A stretch of DNA of 64,000 nucleotides from Notolepis coatsorum (lineage: Eukaryota > Chordata > Actinopteri > Aulopiformes > Paralepididae), in contig OZ020588.1 in NCBI GenBank assembly GCA_963971535.1, positions 124,101,943 to 124,165,942 on the forward strand, written 5' to 3'. Positions within the stretch are counted from its first letter, which is position 1, and every line of letters begins with the position of its first letter. Positions 45,742-60,045 of the stretch are shown here, in pieces. The translations under genes and the position numbers were made by a program. The notes beneath the pieces are model-generated. The model saw nothing but the letters and a program-made list of their open reading frames with translations, had not been told where the DNA came from and ran no database searches.

Positions 45742-46446
45742 TAGAGGTGGGCATAGATTAATTTTTTTAATCTAGATTAATCTATCTGCAATCCTGGATT
45801 TAATCTAGATTAATCTAGATTAAAATGGCCCAAAAAAAAAAAAAAAAACCTGCCGAAGGCATTCAAAATATGTGTGTTCTACCCAAATAATGACCAGAAG
45901 TAAGTCCTTACTTTTTCTTTCCTCCTTATGTTTCTCAGGCCAGGTGGCCCATTACACCATGAGCCCATCTCCCGTTTCCAAAATGCATTACAGACTGTTT
46001 GAAAAAGCTGTTTTGCTATGATAATTGGTAATGAAATATCAAAATAATGTTCAATAAGTTGTTTTATTCAGAAGTTAACACAAATAAATAATATTACCAG
46101 TACAGTATCTAGCACTCTCAGGAGCAAAACAGAAAGAATCATTTCAAACTTGAACTATGTGACATGGCTTGAATCAACTGCTCCAGTGGAGTTGCTCAGT
46201 GGCCAATGGTGTCAACTGTGGTTGTACTGGGCAGCTCCCAGGTGTGAATGGAACTGTGTGAATGTGAAGCAGGGCGTTCCTGAAAAAGAGCATCTGTGCT
46301 CAGCGAACCTACCCTGGGTAAATAAAGGTAAAAAAAAAAAAATCTAAAAAAAAAAAAAAAAAAAAATGAATGCGTTAATTATATTATCGCGCGATACTAG
46401 TATAGCGTTAACGCAGCACGTTAACGCCGTTAACGGCCCAGCTCTA
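45742..46446. mobile_element. hAT element in satellite, copy 5
   Basis: Same phase and TSD; about ten monomers after copy 4. Shares the 'aatgaatgcg' variant and an upstream gatggaaaagc/agccctaatt monomer with copy 6. Confidence 0.9.
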
Positions 46447-49400
46447 CTTTAAATACAAGGACAAACACTAACCAGCTAAATGTGTTTTAATGTGTTATGA
46501 TGCTGTTAAAGAATGCCTTAATAGTGATGCAAAAGCTTGGGACCTACTTGATCATTTCTCTTACATTCCCAGCACCTGTAACATAAATAAATACCATCAT
46601 TAGTTACATTATTAAAGCTCTGATCTCTAGGCCTAATTATAATAAAAATGTCTACTGCACTAACAATTCAAAACATTATGGAAATGTACTAGTGCTATCA
46701 ATTGATAAATAATGGATATATCTTTAAATACAGGGACAAACACTAACCAGCTAAATGTGTTTTAATGTGTTATGATGCTGTTAAAGAATGCCTTAATAGT
46801 GATGCAAAAGCTTGGGACCTACTTGATAATTTCTGTTACATTCCCAGCACCTGTAACATAAATCAAGACCATCATTAGTTACATTATTAAAGCTCTGATC
46901 TCTAGGCCTAATTATAATAAAAATGTCTACTGCACTAACAATTCAAAACATTATGGAAATGTATAGTGCTATCAATTCATAAATAATGGATATATCTTTA
47001 AATACAAGGACAAACACTAACCAGCTAAATGTGTTTTAATGTGTTATGATGCTGTTAAAGAATGCCTTAATAGTGATGCAAAAGCTTGGGACCTACTTGA
47101 TCATTTCTCTTACATTCCCAGCACCTGTAACATAAATAAATACCATCATTAGTTACATTATTAAAGCTCTGATCTCTAGGCCTAATTATAATAAAAATGT
47201 CTACTGCACTAACAATTCAAAACATTATGGAAATGTACTAGTGCTATCAATTGATAAATAATGGATATATCTTTAAATACAGGGACAAACACTAACCAGC
47301 TAAATGTGTTTTAATGTGTTATGATGCTGTTAAAGAATGCCTTAATAGTGATGCAAAAGCTTGGGACCTACTTGATAATTTCTGTTACATTCCCAGCACC
47401 TGTAACATAAATCAAGACCATCATTAGTTACATTATTAAAGCTCTGATCTCTAGGCCTAATTATAATAAAAAGGTCTACTGCACTAACAATTCAAAACAT
47501 TATGGAAATGTACTAGTGCTATCAATTCATAAATAATGGATATATCTTTAAATACAAGGACAAACACTAACCAGCTAAATGTGTTTTAATGTGTTATGAT
47601 GCTGTTAAAGAATGCCTTAATAGTGATGCAACAGCTTGGGACCTACTTGATCATTTCTGTTACATTCCCAGCATCTGTAATATAAATCAAGACCATCATT
47701 AGTTACATTATTAAAGCTCTGATCTCTAGGCCTAATTATAATAAAAAGGTCTACTGCACTAACAATTCAAAACATTATGGAAATGTACTAGTGCTATCAA
47801 TTCATAAATAATGGATATATCTTTAAATACAAGGACAAACACTAACCAGCTAAATGTGTTTTAATGTGTTATGATGCTGTTAAAGAATGCCTTAATAGTG
47901 ATGCAAACGCTTGGGACCTACTTGATCATTTATGTTACATTCCCAGCACCTGTAACATAAATCAAGACCATCATTAGTTACATTATTAAAGCTCTGATCT
48001 CTAGGCCTAATTATAATAAAAAGGTATACTGCACTAACAATTCAAAATATTATGGAAATGTACTAGTGCTATCAATTCATAAATAATGGATATATCTTTA
48101 AATACAAGGACAAACACTAACCAGCTAAATGTGTTTTAATGTGTTATGATGCTGTTAAAGAATGCCTTAATAGTGATGCAAACGCTTGGGACCTACTTGA
48201 TAATTTCTGTTACATTCCCAGCACCTGTAACATAAATCAAGACCATCATTAGTTACATTATTAAAGCTCTGATCTCTAGGCCTAATTATAATAAAAAGGT
48301 ATACTGCACTAACAATTCAAAACATTATGGAAATGTACTAGTGCTATCAATTCATAAATAATAGATATATCTTTAAATACAAGGACAAACACTAACCAGC
48401 TAAATGTGTTTTAATGTGTTATGATGCTGTTAAAGAATGCCTTAATAGTGATGCAAAAGCTTGGGACCTACTTGATAATTTCTCTTACATTCCCAGCACC
48501 TGTAACATAAATCAATACCATCATTAGTTACATTATTAAAGCTCTGATCTCTAGGCCTAATTATAATAAAAAGGTCTACTGCACTAACAATTCAAAACAT
48601 TATGGAAATGTACTAGTGCTATCAATTCATAAATAATGGATATATCTTTAAATACAAGGACAAACACTAACCAGCTAAATGTGTTTTAATGTGTTATGAT
48701 GCTGTTAAAGAATGCCTTAATAGTGATGCAAAAGCTTGGGACCTACTTGATAATTTCTGTTACATTCCCAGCACCTGTAACATAAATCAAGACCATCATT
48801 AGTTACATTATTAAAGCTCTGATCTCTAGGCCTAATTATAATAAAAAGGTCTACTGCAGTAACAATTCAAAACATTATGGAAATGTACTAGTGCTATCAA
48901 TTCATAAATAATGGATATATCTTTAAATACAAGGACAAACACTAACCAGCTAAATGTGTTTTAATGTGTTATGATGCTGTTAAATAATGCCTTAATAGTG
49001 ATGCAAAAGCTTGGGACCTACTTGATCATTTCTGTTACATTCCCAGCATCTGTAACATAAATCAAGACCATCATTAGTTACATTATTAAAGCTCTGATCT
49101 CTAGGCCTAATTATAATAAAAAAGGTCTACTGCACTAACAATTCAAAACATTATGGAAATGTACTAGTGCTATCATTTCATAAATAATGGATATATCTTT
49201 AAATACAAGGACAAACACTAACCAGCTAAATGTGTTTTAATGTGTTATGATGCTGTTAAAGAATGCCTTAATAGTGATGCAAAAGCTTGGGACCTACTTG
49301 ATAATTTCTCTTACATTCCCAGCACCTGTAACATAAATCAATACCATCATTAGTTACATTATTAAAGCTCTGATCTCTAGGCCTAATTGTAATAAAAAGG

Positions 49401-52400
49401 TCTACTGCACTAACAATTCAAAACATTATGGAAATGTACTAGTGCTATCAATTCATAAATAATGGATATATCTTTAAATACAGGGACAAACACTAACCAG
49501 CTAAATGTGTTTTAATGTGTTATGATGCTGTTAAAGAATGCCTTAATAGTGATGCAAAAGCTTGGGACCTACTTGATAATTTCTGTTACATTCCCAGCAC
49601 CTGTAACATAAATCAAGACCATCATTAGTTACATTATTAAAGCTCTGATCACTAGGCCTAATTATAATAAAAAGATCTACTGCACTAACAATTCAAAACA
49701 TTATGGAAATGTACTAGTGCTATCAATTCATAAATAATGGATATATCTTTAAATACAAGGACAAACACTAACCAGCTAAATGTGTTTTAATGTGTTATGA
49801 TGCTGTTAAAGAATGCCTTAATAGTGATGCAAACGCTTGGGACCTACTTGATAATTTCTGTTACATTCCCAGCACCTGTAACATAAATCAAGACCATCAT
49901 TAGTTACATTATTAAAGCTCTGATCTCTAGGCCTAATTATAATAAAAAGGTCTACTGCACTAACAATTCAAAACATTATGGAAATGTACTAGTGCTATCA
50001 ATTCATAAATAATGGATATATCTTTAAATACAAGGACAAACACTAACCAGCTAAATGTGTTTTAATGTGTTATGATGCTGTTAAAGAATGCCTTAATAGT
50101 GATGCAAACGCTTGGGACCTACTTGATCATTTATGTTACATTCCCAGCACCTGTAACATAAATCAAGACCATCATTAGTTACATTATTAAAGCTCTGATC
50201 TCTAGGCCTAATTATAATAAAAAGGTATACTGCACTAACAATTCAAAATATTATGGAAATGTACTAGTGCTATCAATTCATAAATAATGGATATATCTTT
50301 AAATACAAGGACAAACACTAACCAGCTAAATGTGTTTTAATGTGTTATGATGCTGTTAAAGAATGCCTTAATAGTGATGCAAACGCTTGGGACCTACTTG
50401 ATAATTTCTGTTACATTCCCAGCACCTGTAACATAAATCAAGACCATCATTAGTTACATTATTAAAGCTCTGATCTCTAGGCCTAATTATAATAAAAAGG
50501 TATACTGCACTAACAATTCAAAACATTATGGAAATGTACTAGTGCTATCAATTCATAAATAATAGATATATCTTTAAATACAAGGACAAACACTAACCAG
50601 CTAAATGTGTTTTAATGTGTTATGATGCTGTTAAAGAATGCCTTAATAGTGATGCAAAAGCTTGGGACCTACTTGATAATTTCTCTTACATTCCCAGCAC
50701 CTGTAACATAAATCAATACCATCATTAGTTACATTATTAAAGCTCTGATCTCTAGGCCTAATTATAATAAAAAGGTCTACTGCACTAACAATTCAAAACA
50801 TTATGGAAATGTACTAGTGCTATCAATTCATAAATAATGGATATATCTTTAAATACAAGGACAAACACTAACCAGCTAAATGTGTTTTAATGTGTTATGA
50901 TGCTGTTAAAGAATGCCTTAATAGTGATGCAAAAGCTTGGGACCTACTTGATAATTTCTGTTACATTCCCAGCACCTGTAACATAAATCAAGACCATCAT
51001 TAGTTACATTATTAAAGCTCTGATCTCTAGGCCTAATTATAATAAAAAGGTCTACTGCAGTAACAATTCAAAACATTATGGAAATGTACTAGTGCTATCA
51101 ATTCATAAATAATGGATATATCTTTAAATACAAGGACAAACACTAACCAGCTAAATGTGTTTTAATGTGTTATGATGCTGTTAAATAATGCCTTAATAGT
51201 GATGCAAAAGCTTGGGACCTACTTGATCATTTCTGTTACATTCCCAGCATCTGTAACATAAATCAAGACCATCATTAGTTACATTATTAAAGCTCTGATC
51301 TCTAGGCCTAATTATAATAAAAAAGGTCTACTGCACTAACAATTCAAAACATTATGGAAATGTACTAGTGCTATCATTTCATAAATAATGGATATATCTT
51401 TAAATACAAGGACAAACACTAACCAGCTAAATGTGTTTTAATGTGTTATGATGCTGTTAAAGAATGCCTTAATAGTGATGCAAAAGCTTGGGACCTACTT
51501 GATAATTTCTCTTACATTCCCAGCACCTGTAACATAAATCAATACCATCATTAGTTACATTATTAAAGCTCTGATCTCTAGGCCTAATTGTAATAAAAAG
51601 GTCTACTGCACTAACAATTCAAAACATTATGGAAATGTACTAGTGCTATCAATTCATAAATAATGGATATATCTTTAAATACAGGGACAAACACTAACCA
51701 GCTAAATGTGTTTTAATGTGTTATGATGCTGTTAAAGAATGCCTTAATAGTGATGCAAAAGCTTGGGACCTACTTGATAATTTCTGTTACATTCCCAGCA
51801 CCTGTAACATAAATCAAGACCATCATTAGTTACATTATTAAAGCTCTGATCACTAGGCCTAATTATAATAAAAAGATCTACTGCACTAACAATTCAAAAC
51901 ATTATGGAAATGTACTAGTGCTATCAATTCATAAATAATGGATATATCTTTAAATACAAGGACAAACACTAACCAGCTAAATGTGTTTTAATGTGTTATG
52001 ATGCTGTTAAAGAATGCCTTAATAGTGATGCAAACGCTTGGGACCTACTTGATAATTTCTGTTACATTCCCAGCACCTGTAACATAAATCAAGACCATCA
52101 TTAGTTACATTATTAAAGCTCTGATCTCTAGGCCTAATTATAATAAAAAGGTCTACTGCACTAACAATTCAAAACATTATGGAAATGTACTAGTGCTATC
52201 AATTCATAAATAATGGATATATCTTTAAATACAAGGACAAACACTAACCAGCTAAATGTGTTTTAATGTGTTATGATGCTGTTAAAGAATGCCTTAATAG
52301 TGATGCAAACGCTTGGGACCTACTTGATAATTTCTGTTACATTCCCAGCACCTGTAACATAAATCAAGACCATCATTAGTTACATTATTAAAGCTCTGAT

Positions 52401-53880
52401 CTCTAGGCCTAATTATAATAAAAAGGTCTACTGCACTAACAATTCAAAACATTATGGAAATGTACTAGCGCTATCAATTCATAAATAATGGATATATCTT
52501 TAAATACAAGGACAAACACTAACCAGCTAAATGTGTTTTAATGTGTTATGATGCTGTTAAAGAATGCCTTAATAGTGATGCAAAAGCTTGGGACCTACTT
52601 GATAATTTCTCTTACATTCCCAGCATCTGTAACATAAATCAATACCATCATTAGTTACATTATTAAAGCTCTGAGCTCTAGGCCTAATTATAATAAAAAG
52701 GTCTACTGCACTAACAATTCAAAACATTATGGAAATGTACTAGTGCTATCAATTCATAAATAATGGATATATCTTTAAACACAAGGACAAACACTAACCA
52801 GCTAAATGTGTTTTAATGTGTTATGATGCTGTTAAAGAATGCCTTAATAGTGATGCAAAAGCTTGGGACCTACTTGATAATTTCTCTTACATTCCCAGCA
52901 CCTGTAACATAAATCAATACCATCATTAGTTCATTATTAAAGCTCTGATCTCTAGGCCTAATTATAATAAAAATTTCTACTGCACTAACAATTCAAAACA
53001 TTATGGAAATGTACTAGTGCTATCAATTCATAAATAATGGATATATCTTTAAATACAAGGACAAACACTAACCAGCTAAATGTGTTTTAATGTGTTATGA
53101 TGCTGTTAAAGAATGCCTTAATAGTGATGCAAACGCTTGGGACCTACTTGATCATTTCTGTTACATTCCCAGCACCTGTAACATAAATCAAGACCATCAT
53201 TAGTTACATTATTAAAGCTCTGATCTCTAGGCCTAATTATAATAAAAAGGTCTACTGCACTAACAATTCAAAACATTATGGAAATGTACTAGTGCTATCA
53301 ATTCATAAATAATGGATATATCTTTAAATACAAGGACAAACACTAACCAGCTAAATGTGTTTTAATGTGTTATGATGCTGTTAAAGAATGCCTTAATAGT
53401 GATGGAAAAGCTTGGGACCTACTTGATAATTTCTGTTACATTCCCAGCACCTGTAACATAAATCAAGACCATCATTAGTTACATTATTAAAGCTCTGATC
53501 TCTAGCCCTAATTATAATAAAAAGGTCTACTGCACTAACAATTCAAAACATTATGGAAATGTACTAGTGCTATCAATTCATAAATAATGGATATATCTTT
53601 AAATACAAGGACAAACACTAACCAGCTAAATGTGTTTTAATGTGTTATGATGCTGTTAAAGAATGCCTTAATAGTGATGCAAAAGCTTGGGACCTACTTG
53701 ATCATTTCTGTTACATTCCCAGCATCTGTAACATAAATCAAGACCATCATTAGTTACAATATTAAAGCTCTGATCTCTAGGCCTAATTATAATAAAAACG
53801 GTCTACTGCACTAACAATTCAAAACATTATGGAAATGTACTAGTGCTATCAATTCATAAATAATGGATATATCTTTAAAT

Positions 53881-54586
53881 TAGAGGTGGGCATAGATTAA
53901 TTTTTTTAATCTAGATTAATCTATCTGCAATCCTGGATTTAATCTAGATTAATCTAGATTAAAATGGCCCAAAAAAAAAAAAAAAAACCTGCCGAAGGCA
54001 TTCAAAATATGTGTGTTCTACCCAAATAATGACCAGAAGTAAGTCCTTACTTTTTCTTTCCTCCTTATGTTTCTCAGGCCAGGTGGCCCATTACACCATG
54101 AGCCCATCTCCCGTTTCCAAAATGCATTACAGACTGTTTGAAAAAGCTGTTTTGCTATGATAATTGGTAATGAAATATCAAAATAATGTTCAATAAGTTG
54201 TTTTATTCAGAAGTTAACACAAATAAATAATATTACCAGTACAGTATCTAGCACTCTCAGGAGCAAAACAGAAATAATCATTTCAAACTTGAACTATGTG
54301 ACATGGCTTGAATCAACTGCTCCAGTGGAGTTGCTCAGTGGCCAATGGTGTCAACTGTGGTTGTACTGGGCAGCTCCCAGGTGTGAATGGAACTGTGTGA
54401 ATGTGAAGCAGGGCGTTCCTGAAAAAGAGCATCTGTGCTCAGCGAACCTACCCTGGGTAAATAAAGGTAAAAAAAAAAAAATCTAAAAAAAAAAAAAAAA
54501 AAAAAATGAATGCGTTAATTATATTATCGCGCGATACTAGTATAGCGTTAACGCAGCACGTTAACGCCGTTAACGGCCCAGCTCTA
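53881..54586. mobile_element. hAT element in satellite, copy 6
   Basis: Same phase and TSD; about 27 monomers after copy 5. One private change is 'gaaataatcattt' in place of 'gaaagaatcattt'. Confidence 0.9.
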
Positions 54587-56298
54587 CTTTAAATACAAGG
54601 ACAAACACTAACCAGCTAAATGTGTTTTAATGTGTTATGATGCTGTTAAAGAATGCCTTAATAGTGATGCAAAAGCTTGGGACCTACTTGATCATTTCTC
54701 TTACATTCCCAGCACCTGTAACATAAATAAATACCATCATTAGTTACATTATTAAAGCTCTGATCTCTAGGCCTAATTATAATAAAAATGTCTACTGCAC
54801 TAACAATTCAAAACATTATGGAAATGTACTAGTGCTATCAATTGATAAATAATGGATATATCTTTAAATACAGGGACAAACACTAACCAGCTAAATGTGT
54901 TTTAATGTGTTATGATGCTGTTAAAGAATGCCTTAATAGTGATGCAAAAGCTTGGGACCTACTTGATAATTTCTGTTACATTCCCAGCACCTGTAACATA
55001 AATCAAGACCATCATTAGTTACATTATTAAAGCTCTGATCTCTAGGCCTAATTATAATAAAAAGGTCTACTGCACTAACAATTCAAAACATTATGGAAAT
55101 GTACTAGTACTATCAATTCATAAATAATGGATATATCTTTAAATACAAGGACAAACACTAACCAGCTAAATGTGTTTTAATGTGTTATGATGCTGTTAAA
55201 GAATGCCTTAATAGTGATGCAACAGCTTGGGACCTACTTGATCATTTCTGTTACATTCCCAGCATCTGTAATATAAATCAAGACCATCATTAGTTACATT
55301 ATTAAAGCTCTGATCTCTAGGCCTAATTATAATAAAAAGGTCTACTGCACTAACAATTCAAAACATTATGGAAATGTACTAGTGCTATCAATTCATAAAT
55401 AATGGATATATCTTTAAATACAAGGACAAACACTAACCAGCTAAATGTGTTTTAATGTGTTATGATGCTGTTAAAGAATGCCTTAATAGTGATGCAAACG
55501 CTTGGGACCTACTTGATAATTTCTGTTACATTCCCAGCACCTGTAACATAAATCAAGACCATCATTAGTTACATTATTAAAGCTCTGATCTCTAGGCCTA
55601 ATTATAATAAAAAGGTATACTGCACTATCAATTCAAAATATTATGGAAATGTACTAGTGCTATCAATTCATAAATAATGGATATATCTTTAAATACAAGG
55701 ACAAACACTAACCAGCTAAATGTGTTTTAATGTGTTATGATGCTGTTAAAGAATGCCTTAATAGTGATGCAAACGCTTGGGACCTACTTGATAATTTCTG
55801 TTACATTCCCAGCACCTGTAACATAAATCAAGACCATCATTAGTTACATTATTAAAGCTCTGATCTCTAGGCCTAATTATAATAAAAAGGTATACTGCAC
55901 TAACAATTCAAAACATTATGGAAATGTACTAGTGCTATCAATTCATAAATAATGGATATATCTTTAAATACAAGGACAAACACTAACCAGCTAAATGTGT
56001 TTTAATGTGTTATGATGCTGTTAAAGAATGCCTTAATAGTGATGCAAAAGCTTGGGACCTACTTGATAATTTCTCTTACATTCCCAGCACCTGTAACATA
56101 AATCAATACCATCATTAGTTACATTATTAAAGCTCTGATCTCTAGGCCTAATTATAATAAAAAGGTCTACTGCACTAACAATTCAAAACATTATGGAAAT
56201 GTACTAGTGCTATCAATTCATAAATAATGGATATATCTTTAAATACAAGGACAAACACTAACCAGCTAAATGTGTTTTAATGTGTTATGATGCTGTTA

Positions 56299-56713
56299 TA
56301 AACAACACACTGCAGCACCCACTCTCCACACTTTAGATCACACAAACACACTTACACTTTATATTTATTGATAAAGGATTTGCACTACAACTCGTACACC
56401 TACTGTGAATTGTACCTAAATTGCACCTCGTCCCATTTCCTCATTTCTGCCTTGCACTATATAGTATTGTATATTAGTACACTGCACAGTATTGTATATT
56501 GTATGGTAACTACGTCTATTCTTCATCGAACATTGTACATATGTCTAAACTGAACACTGTAACCTCTTTTTTTACTTCTAATTTTACTATGTTTTTATTT
56601 CATACTTATCTTGTCTTGCACAGTCTCTGGAGTGCAACAGTAAGAAGCATTTTGTACAAAAGTATTCTGTACTTCTGTATGACAACTATTAAAGAAACTT
56701 GAACTTGAAAACT
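56299..56713 (+). mobile_element. LINE 3' end in satellite, 5-bp TSD (tgtta)
   Basis: 415 bp ending 'actattaaagaaacttgaac' and a short tail, flanked by tgtta at 56294-56298 and 56714-56718. The same tail occurs in reverse at 63539-63715. No ORF2 motif is retained. Confidence 0.8.
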
Positions 56714-57100
56714 TGTTAAAGAATGCCTTAATAGTGATGCAAAAGCTTGGGACCTACTTGATAATTTCTCTTACATTCCCAGCACCTGTAACATAAATCA
56801 ATACCATCATTAGTTACATTATTAAAGCTCTGATCTCTAGGCCTAATTATAATAAAAAGGTCTACTGCACTAACAATTCAAAACATTATGGAAATGTACT
56901 AGTGCTATCAATTCATAAATAATGGATATATCTTTAAATACAAGGACAAACACGAACCAGCTAAATGTGTTTTAATGTGTTATGATGCTGTTAAAGAATG
57001 CCTTAATAGTGATGCAAAAGCTTGGGACCTACTTGATAATTTCTGTTACATTCCCAGCACCTGTAATATAAATCAAGACCATCATTAGTTACATTATTAA

Positions 57101-58028
57101 CACTTTGTTTTCCTTTTTACCGGCTGAATGCCACCATCGGCGCCAATGTTAACGTTAATATCGCCTAATCTATGTTTTAAATTATGGCTATGTGTCTAAT
57201 CTGCCCATCGCATTATCAAAGACTATTTTCCAGTCAGTACTGTCAAGGCAGATTGTTTTTTTATCGCGTCGTTTCCGTTACAGAGCATTTAGAAAAGCCC
57301 CCGTTTTGATATAAAAAACAGCTCATTCTGGAGCATTCTATGAAAATCGTCTTTTAGTGGAATATTCCACAACATTGATATTCGTCAGCCTTTTTATGAA
57401 TCGTTTTCAAATAAACGCTAGATGATCAATATTATACGTGCACGCAAGCACATTACGGCCGCGCACGGATAATCCCCTCGTTGATTTCCTCTCTGACTTT
57501 TACAGTGAAACCGAAAGAAGACATTTCACAAAACAGCCTATATCTTCATCAAACTTACTCTGATTATCCTAACACTGATAACATAGAGTCCTTACATGAC
57601 ATCAGATGGTATCCAACTGGTATATTCCAATTTCTGATCACCATTCGAAAAAATCGATACGTGTATGGATCCAACGCGATACTGTAGAACTCCATGATCA
57701 GCAGGGATCTGAGGTTCCAGAATGAACTGTGGTAACCCCGGCTGGATCAGTGGACTGGAAAATGTGGAGTACCGGATTTTTTCCCCCATTCATTTTCATT
57801 GAGTCCATTCCAAAATCACTTATGTCATCTGGGAGACGACAGGGGGCGCTTTTTTCCACAGTGATCGCCGGCGCCGCTCGGCTATACTCGGGTAGGCTCG
57901 GGTGATGCAATAATTTTTCAGATCGCTATTAAAAAAAAAAATAATAATAATAATCCGAGAAATCTCGTGAGTGGCATTCAACGTCACTATTAAAAACCCG
58001 AGATATCTCGTGAGTGGCACTCAAAGTG
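57101..58028. mobile_element. piggyBac-like element, second copy with damaged left end
   Basis: Same element and same ttaa position in the monomer as 33035-33973, and the upstream monomer has the same 'gtaatataaatc' variant. The left terminus lost about 14 bp (gagcgccacgcctg), so one inverted repeat is mutilated. Confidence 0.85.
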
Positions 58029-60045
58029 TTAAAGCTCTGATCTCTAGGCCTAATTATAATAAAATGTCTACTGCACTAACAATTCAAAACATTATGGAAA
58101 TGTACTAGTGCTATCCATTCATAAATAATGGATATATCTTTAAATACAAGGACAAACACTAACCAGCTAAATGTGTTTTAATGTGTTATGATGCTGTTAA
58201 AGAATGCCTTAATAGTGATGCAAAAGCTTGGGACCTACTTGATAATTTCTGTTACATTCCCAGCACCTGTAACATAAATCAAGACCATCATTAGTTACAT
58301 TATTAAAGCTCTGATCTCTAGGCCTAATTATAATAAAAATGTCTACTGCACTAACCATTCAAAACATTATGGAAATGTACTAGTGCTATCAAATCATAAA
58401 TAATGGATATATCTTTAAATACAAGGACAAACACTAACCAGCTAAATGTGTTTTAATGTGTTATGATGCTGTTAAAGAATGCCTTAATAGTGATGCAAAA
58501 GCTTTGGACCTACTTGATAATTTCTGTTACATTCCCAGCACCTGTAACATAAATCAAGACCATCATTAGTTACATTATTAAAGCTCTGATCTCTAGGCCT
58601 AATTATAATAAAAAGGTCTACTGCACTAACAATTCAAAACATTATGGAAATGTACTAGTGCTATCAATTCATAAATAATGGATATATCTTTAAATACAAG
58701 GACAAACACTAACAGCTAAATGTGTTTTAATGTGTTATGATGCTGTTAAAGAATGCCTTAATAGTGATGCAAAAGCTTTGGACCTACTTGATAATTTCTG
58801 TTACATTCCCAGCATCTGTAACATAAATCAAGACCATCATTAGTTACATTATTAAAGCTCTGATCTCTAGGCCTAATTATAATAAAAAGGTCTACTGCAC
58901 TAACAATTCAAAACATTATGGAAATGTACTAGTGCTATCAATTCATAAATAATGGATATATCTTTAAATACAACAACAAACACTAACCAGCTAAATGTGT
59001 TTTAATGTGTTATGATGCTGTTAAAGAATGCCTTAATAGTGATGCAAAAGCTTGGGACCTACTTGATCATTTCTGTTACATTCCCAGCATCTGTAACATA
59101 AATCAAGACCATCATTAGTTACATTATTAAAGCTCTGATATCTAGGCCTAATTATAATAAAAAAATTCTACTGCACTAACAATTCAAAACATTATGGAAA
59201 TGTACTAGTCACAACTAGTGCTATCAATTCATAAATAATGGATATATCTTTAAATACAAGGACAAACACTAACCAGCTAAATGTGTTTTAATGTGTTATG
59301 ATGCTGTTAAAGAATGCCTTAATAGTGATGCAAAAGCTTGGGACCTACTTGATAATTTCTGTTACATTCCCAGCACCTGTAACATAAATCAATACCATCA
59401 TTTGTTACATTATTAAAGCTCTGATCTCTAGGCCTAATTATAATAAAAATGTCTACTGCACTAACAATTCAAAACATTATGGAAATGTACTAGTGCTATC
59501 AATTCATAAATAATGGATATATCTTTAAATACAAGGACAAACACTAACCAGCTAAATGTGTTTTAATGTGTTATGATGCTGTTAAAGAATGCCTTAATGG
59601 TGATGCAAAAGCTTGGGACCTACTTGATCATTTCTGTTACATTCCCAGCACCTGTAACATAAATCAAGACCATCATTAGTTACATTATTAAAGCTCTGAT
59701 CTCTAGGCCTAATTATAATAAAAGGGTCTACTGCACTAACAATTCAAAACATTATGGAAATGTACTAGTGCTATCAATTCATAAATAATGGATATATCTT
59801 TAAATACAAGGACAAACACTAACCAGCTAAATGTGTTTTAATGTGTTATGATGCTGTTAAAGAATGCCTTAATAGTGATGCAAAAGCTTGGGACCTACTT
59901 GATAATTTCTGTTACATTCCCAGCACTTGTAACATAAATCAAGACCATCATTAGTTACATTATTAAAGCTCTGATCTCTAGGCCTAATTATAATAAAAAG
60001 GTCTACTGCACTAACAATTCAAAACATTATGGAAATGTACTAGTG

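Noticed and set aside
36696-54486. A 65-codon open frame repeated identically six times
   Set aside because: It lies inside the amplified hAT copies, begins at a TTG, runs into the poly-A tract and shows no protein motif. Its conservation comes from copying of the element, not selection.
36281-54594. Six independent hAT insertions at a hotspot
   Set aside because: Identical TSD, identical phase and whole-monomer spacing with shared variants are better explained by amplification.
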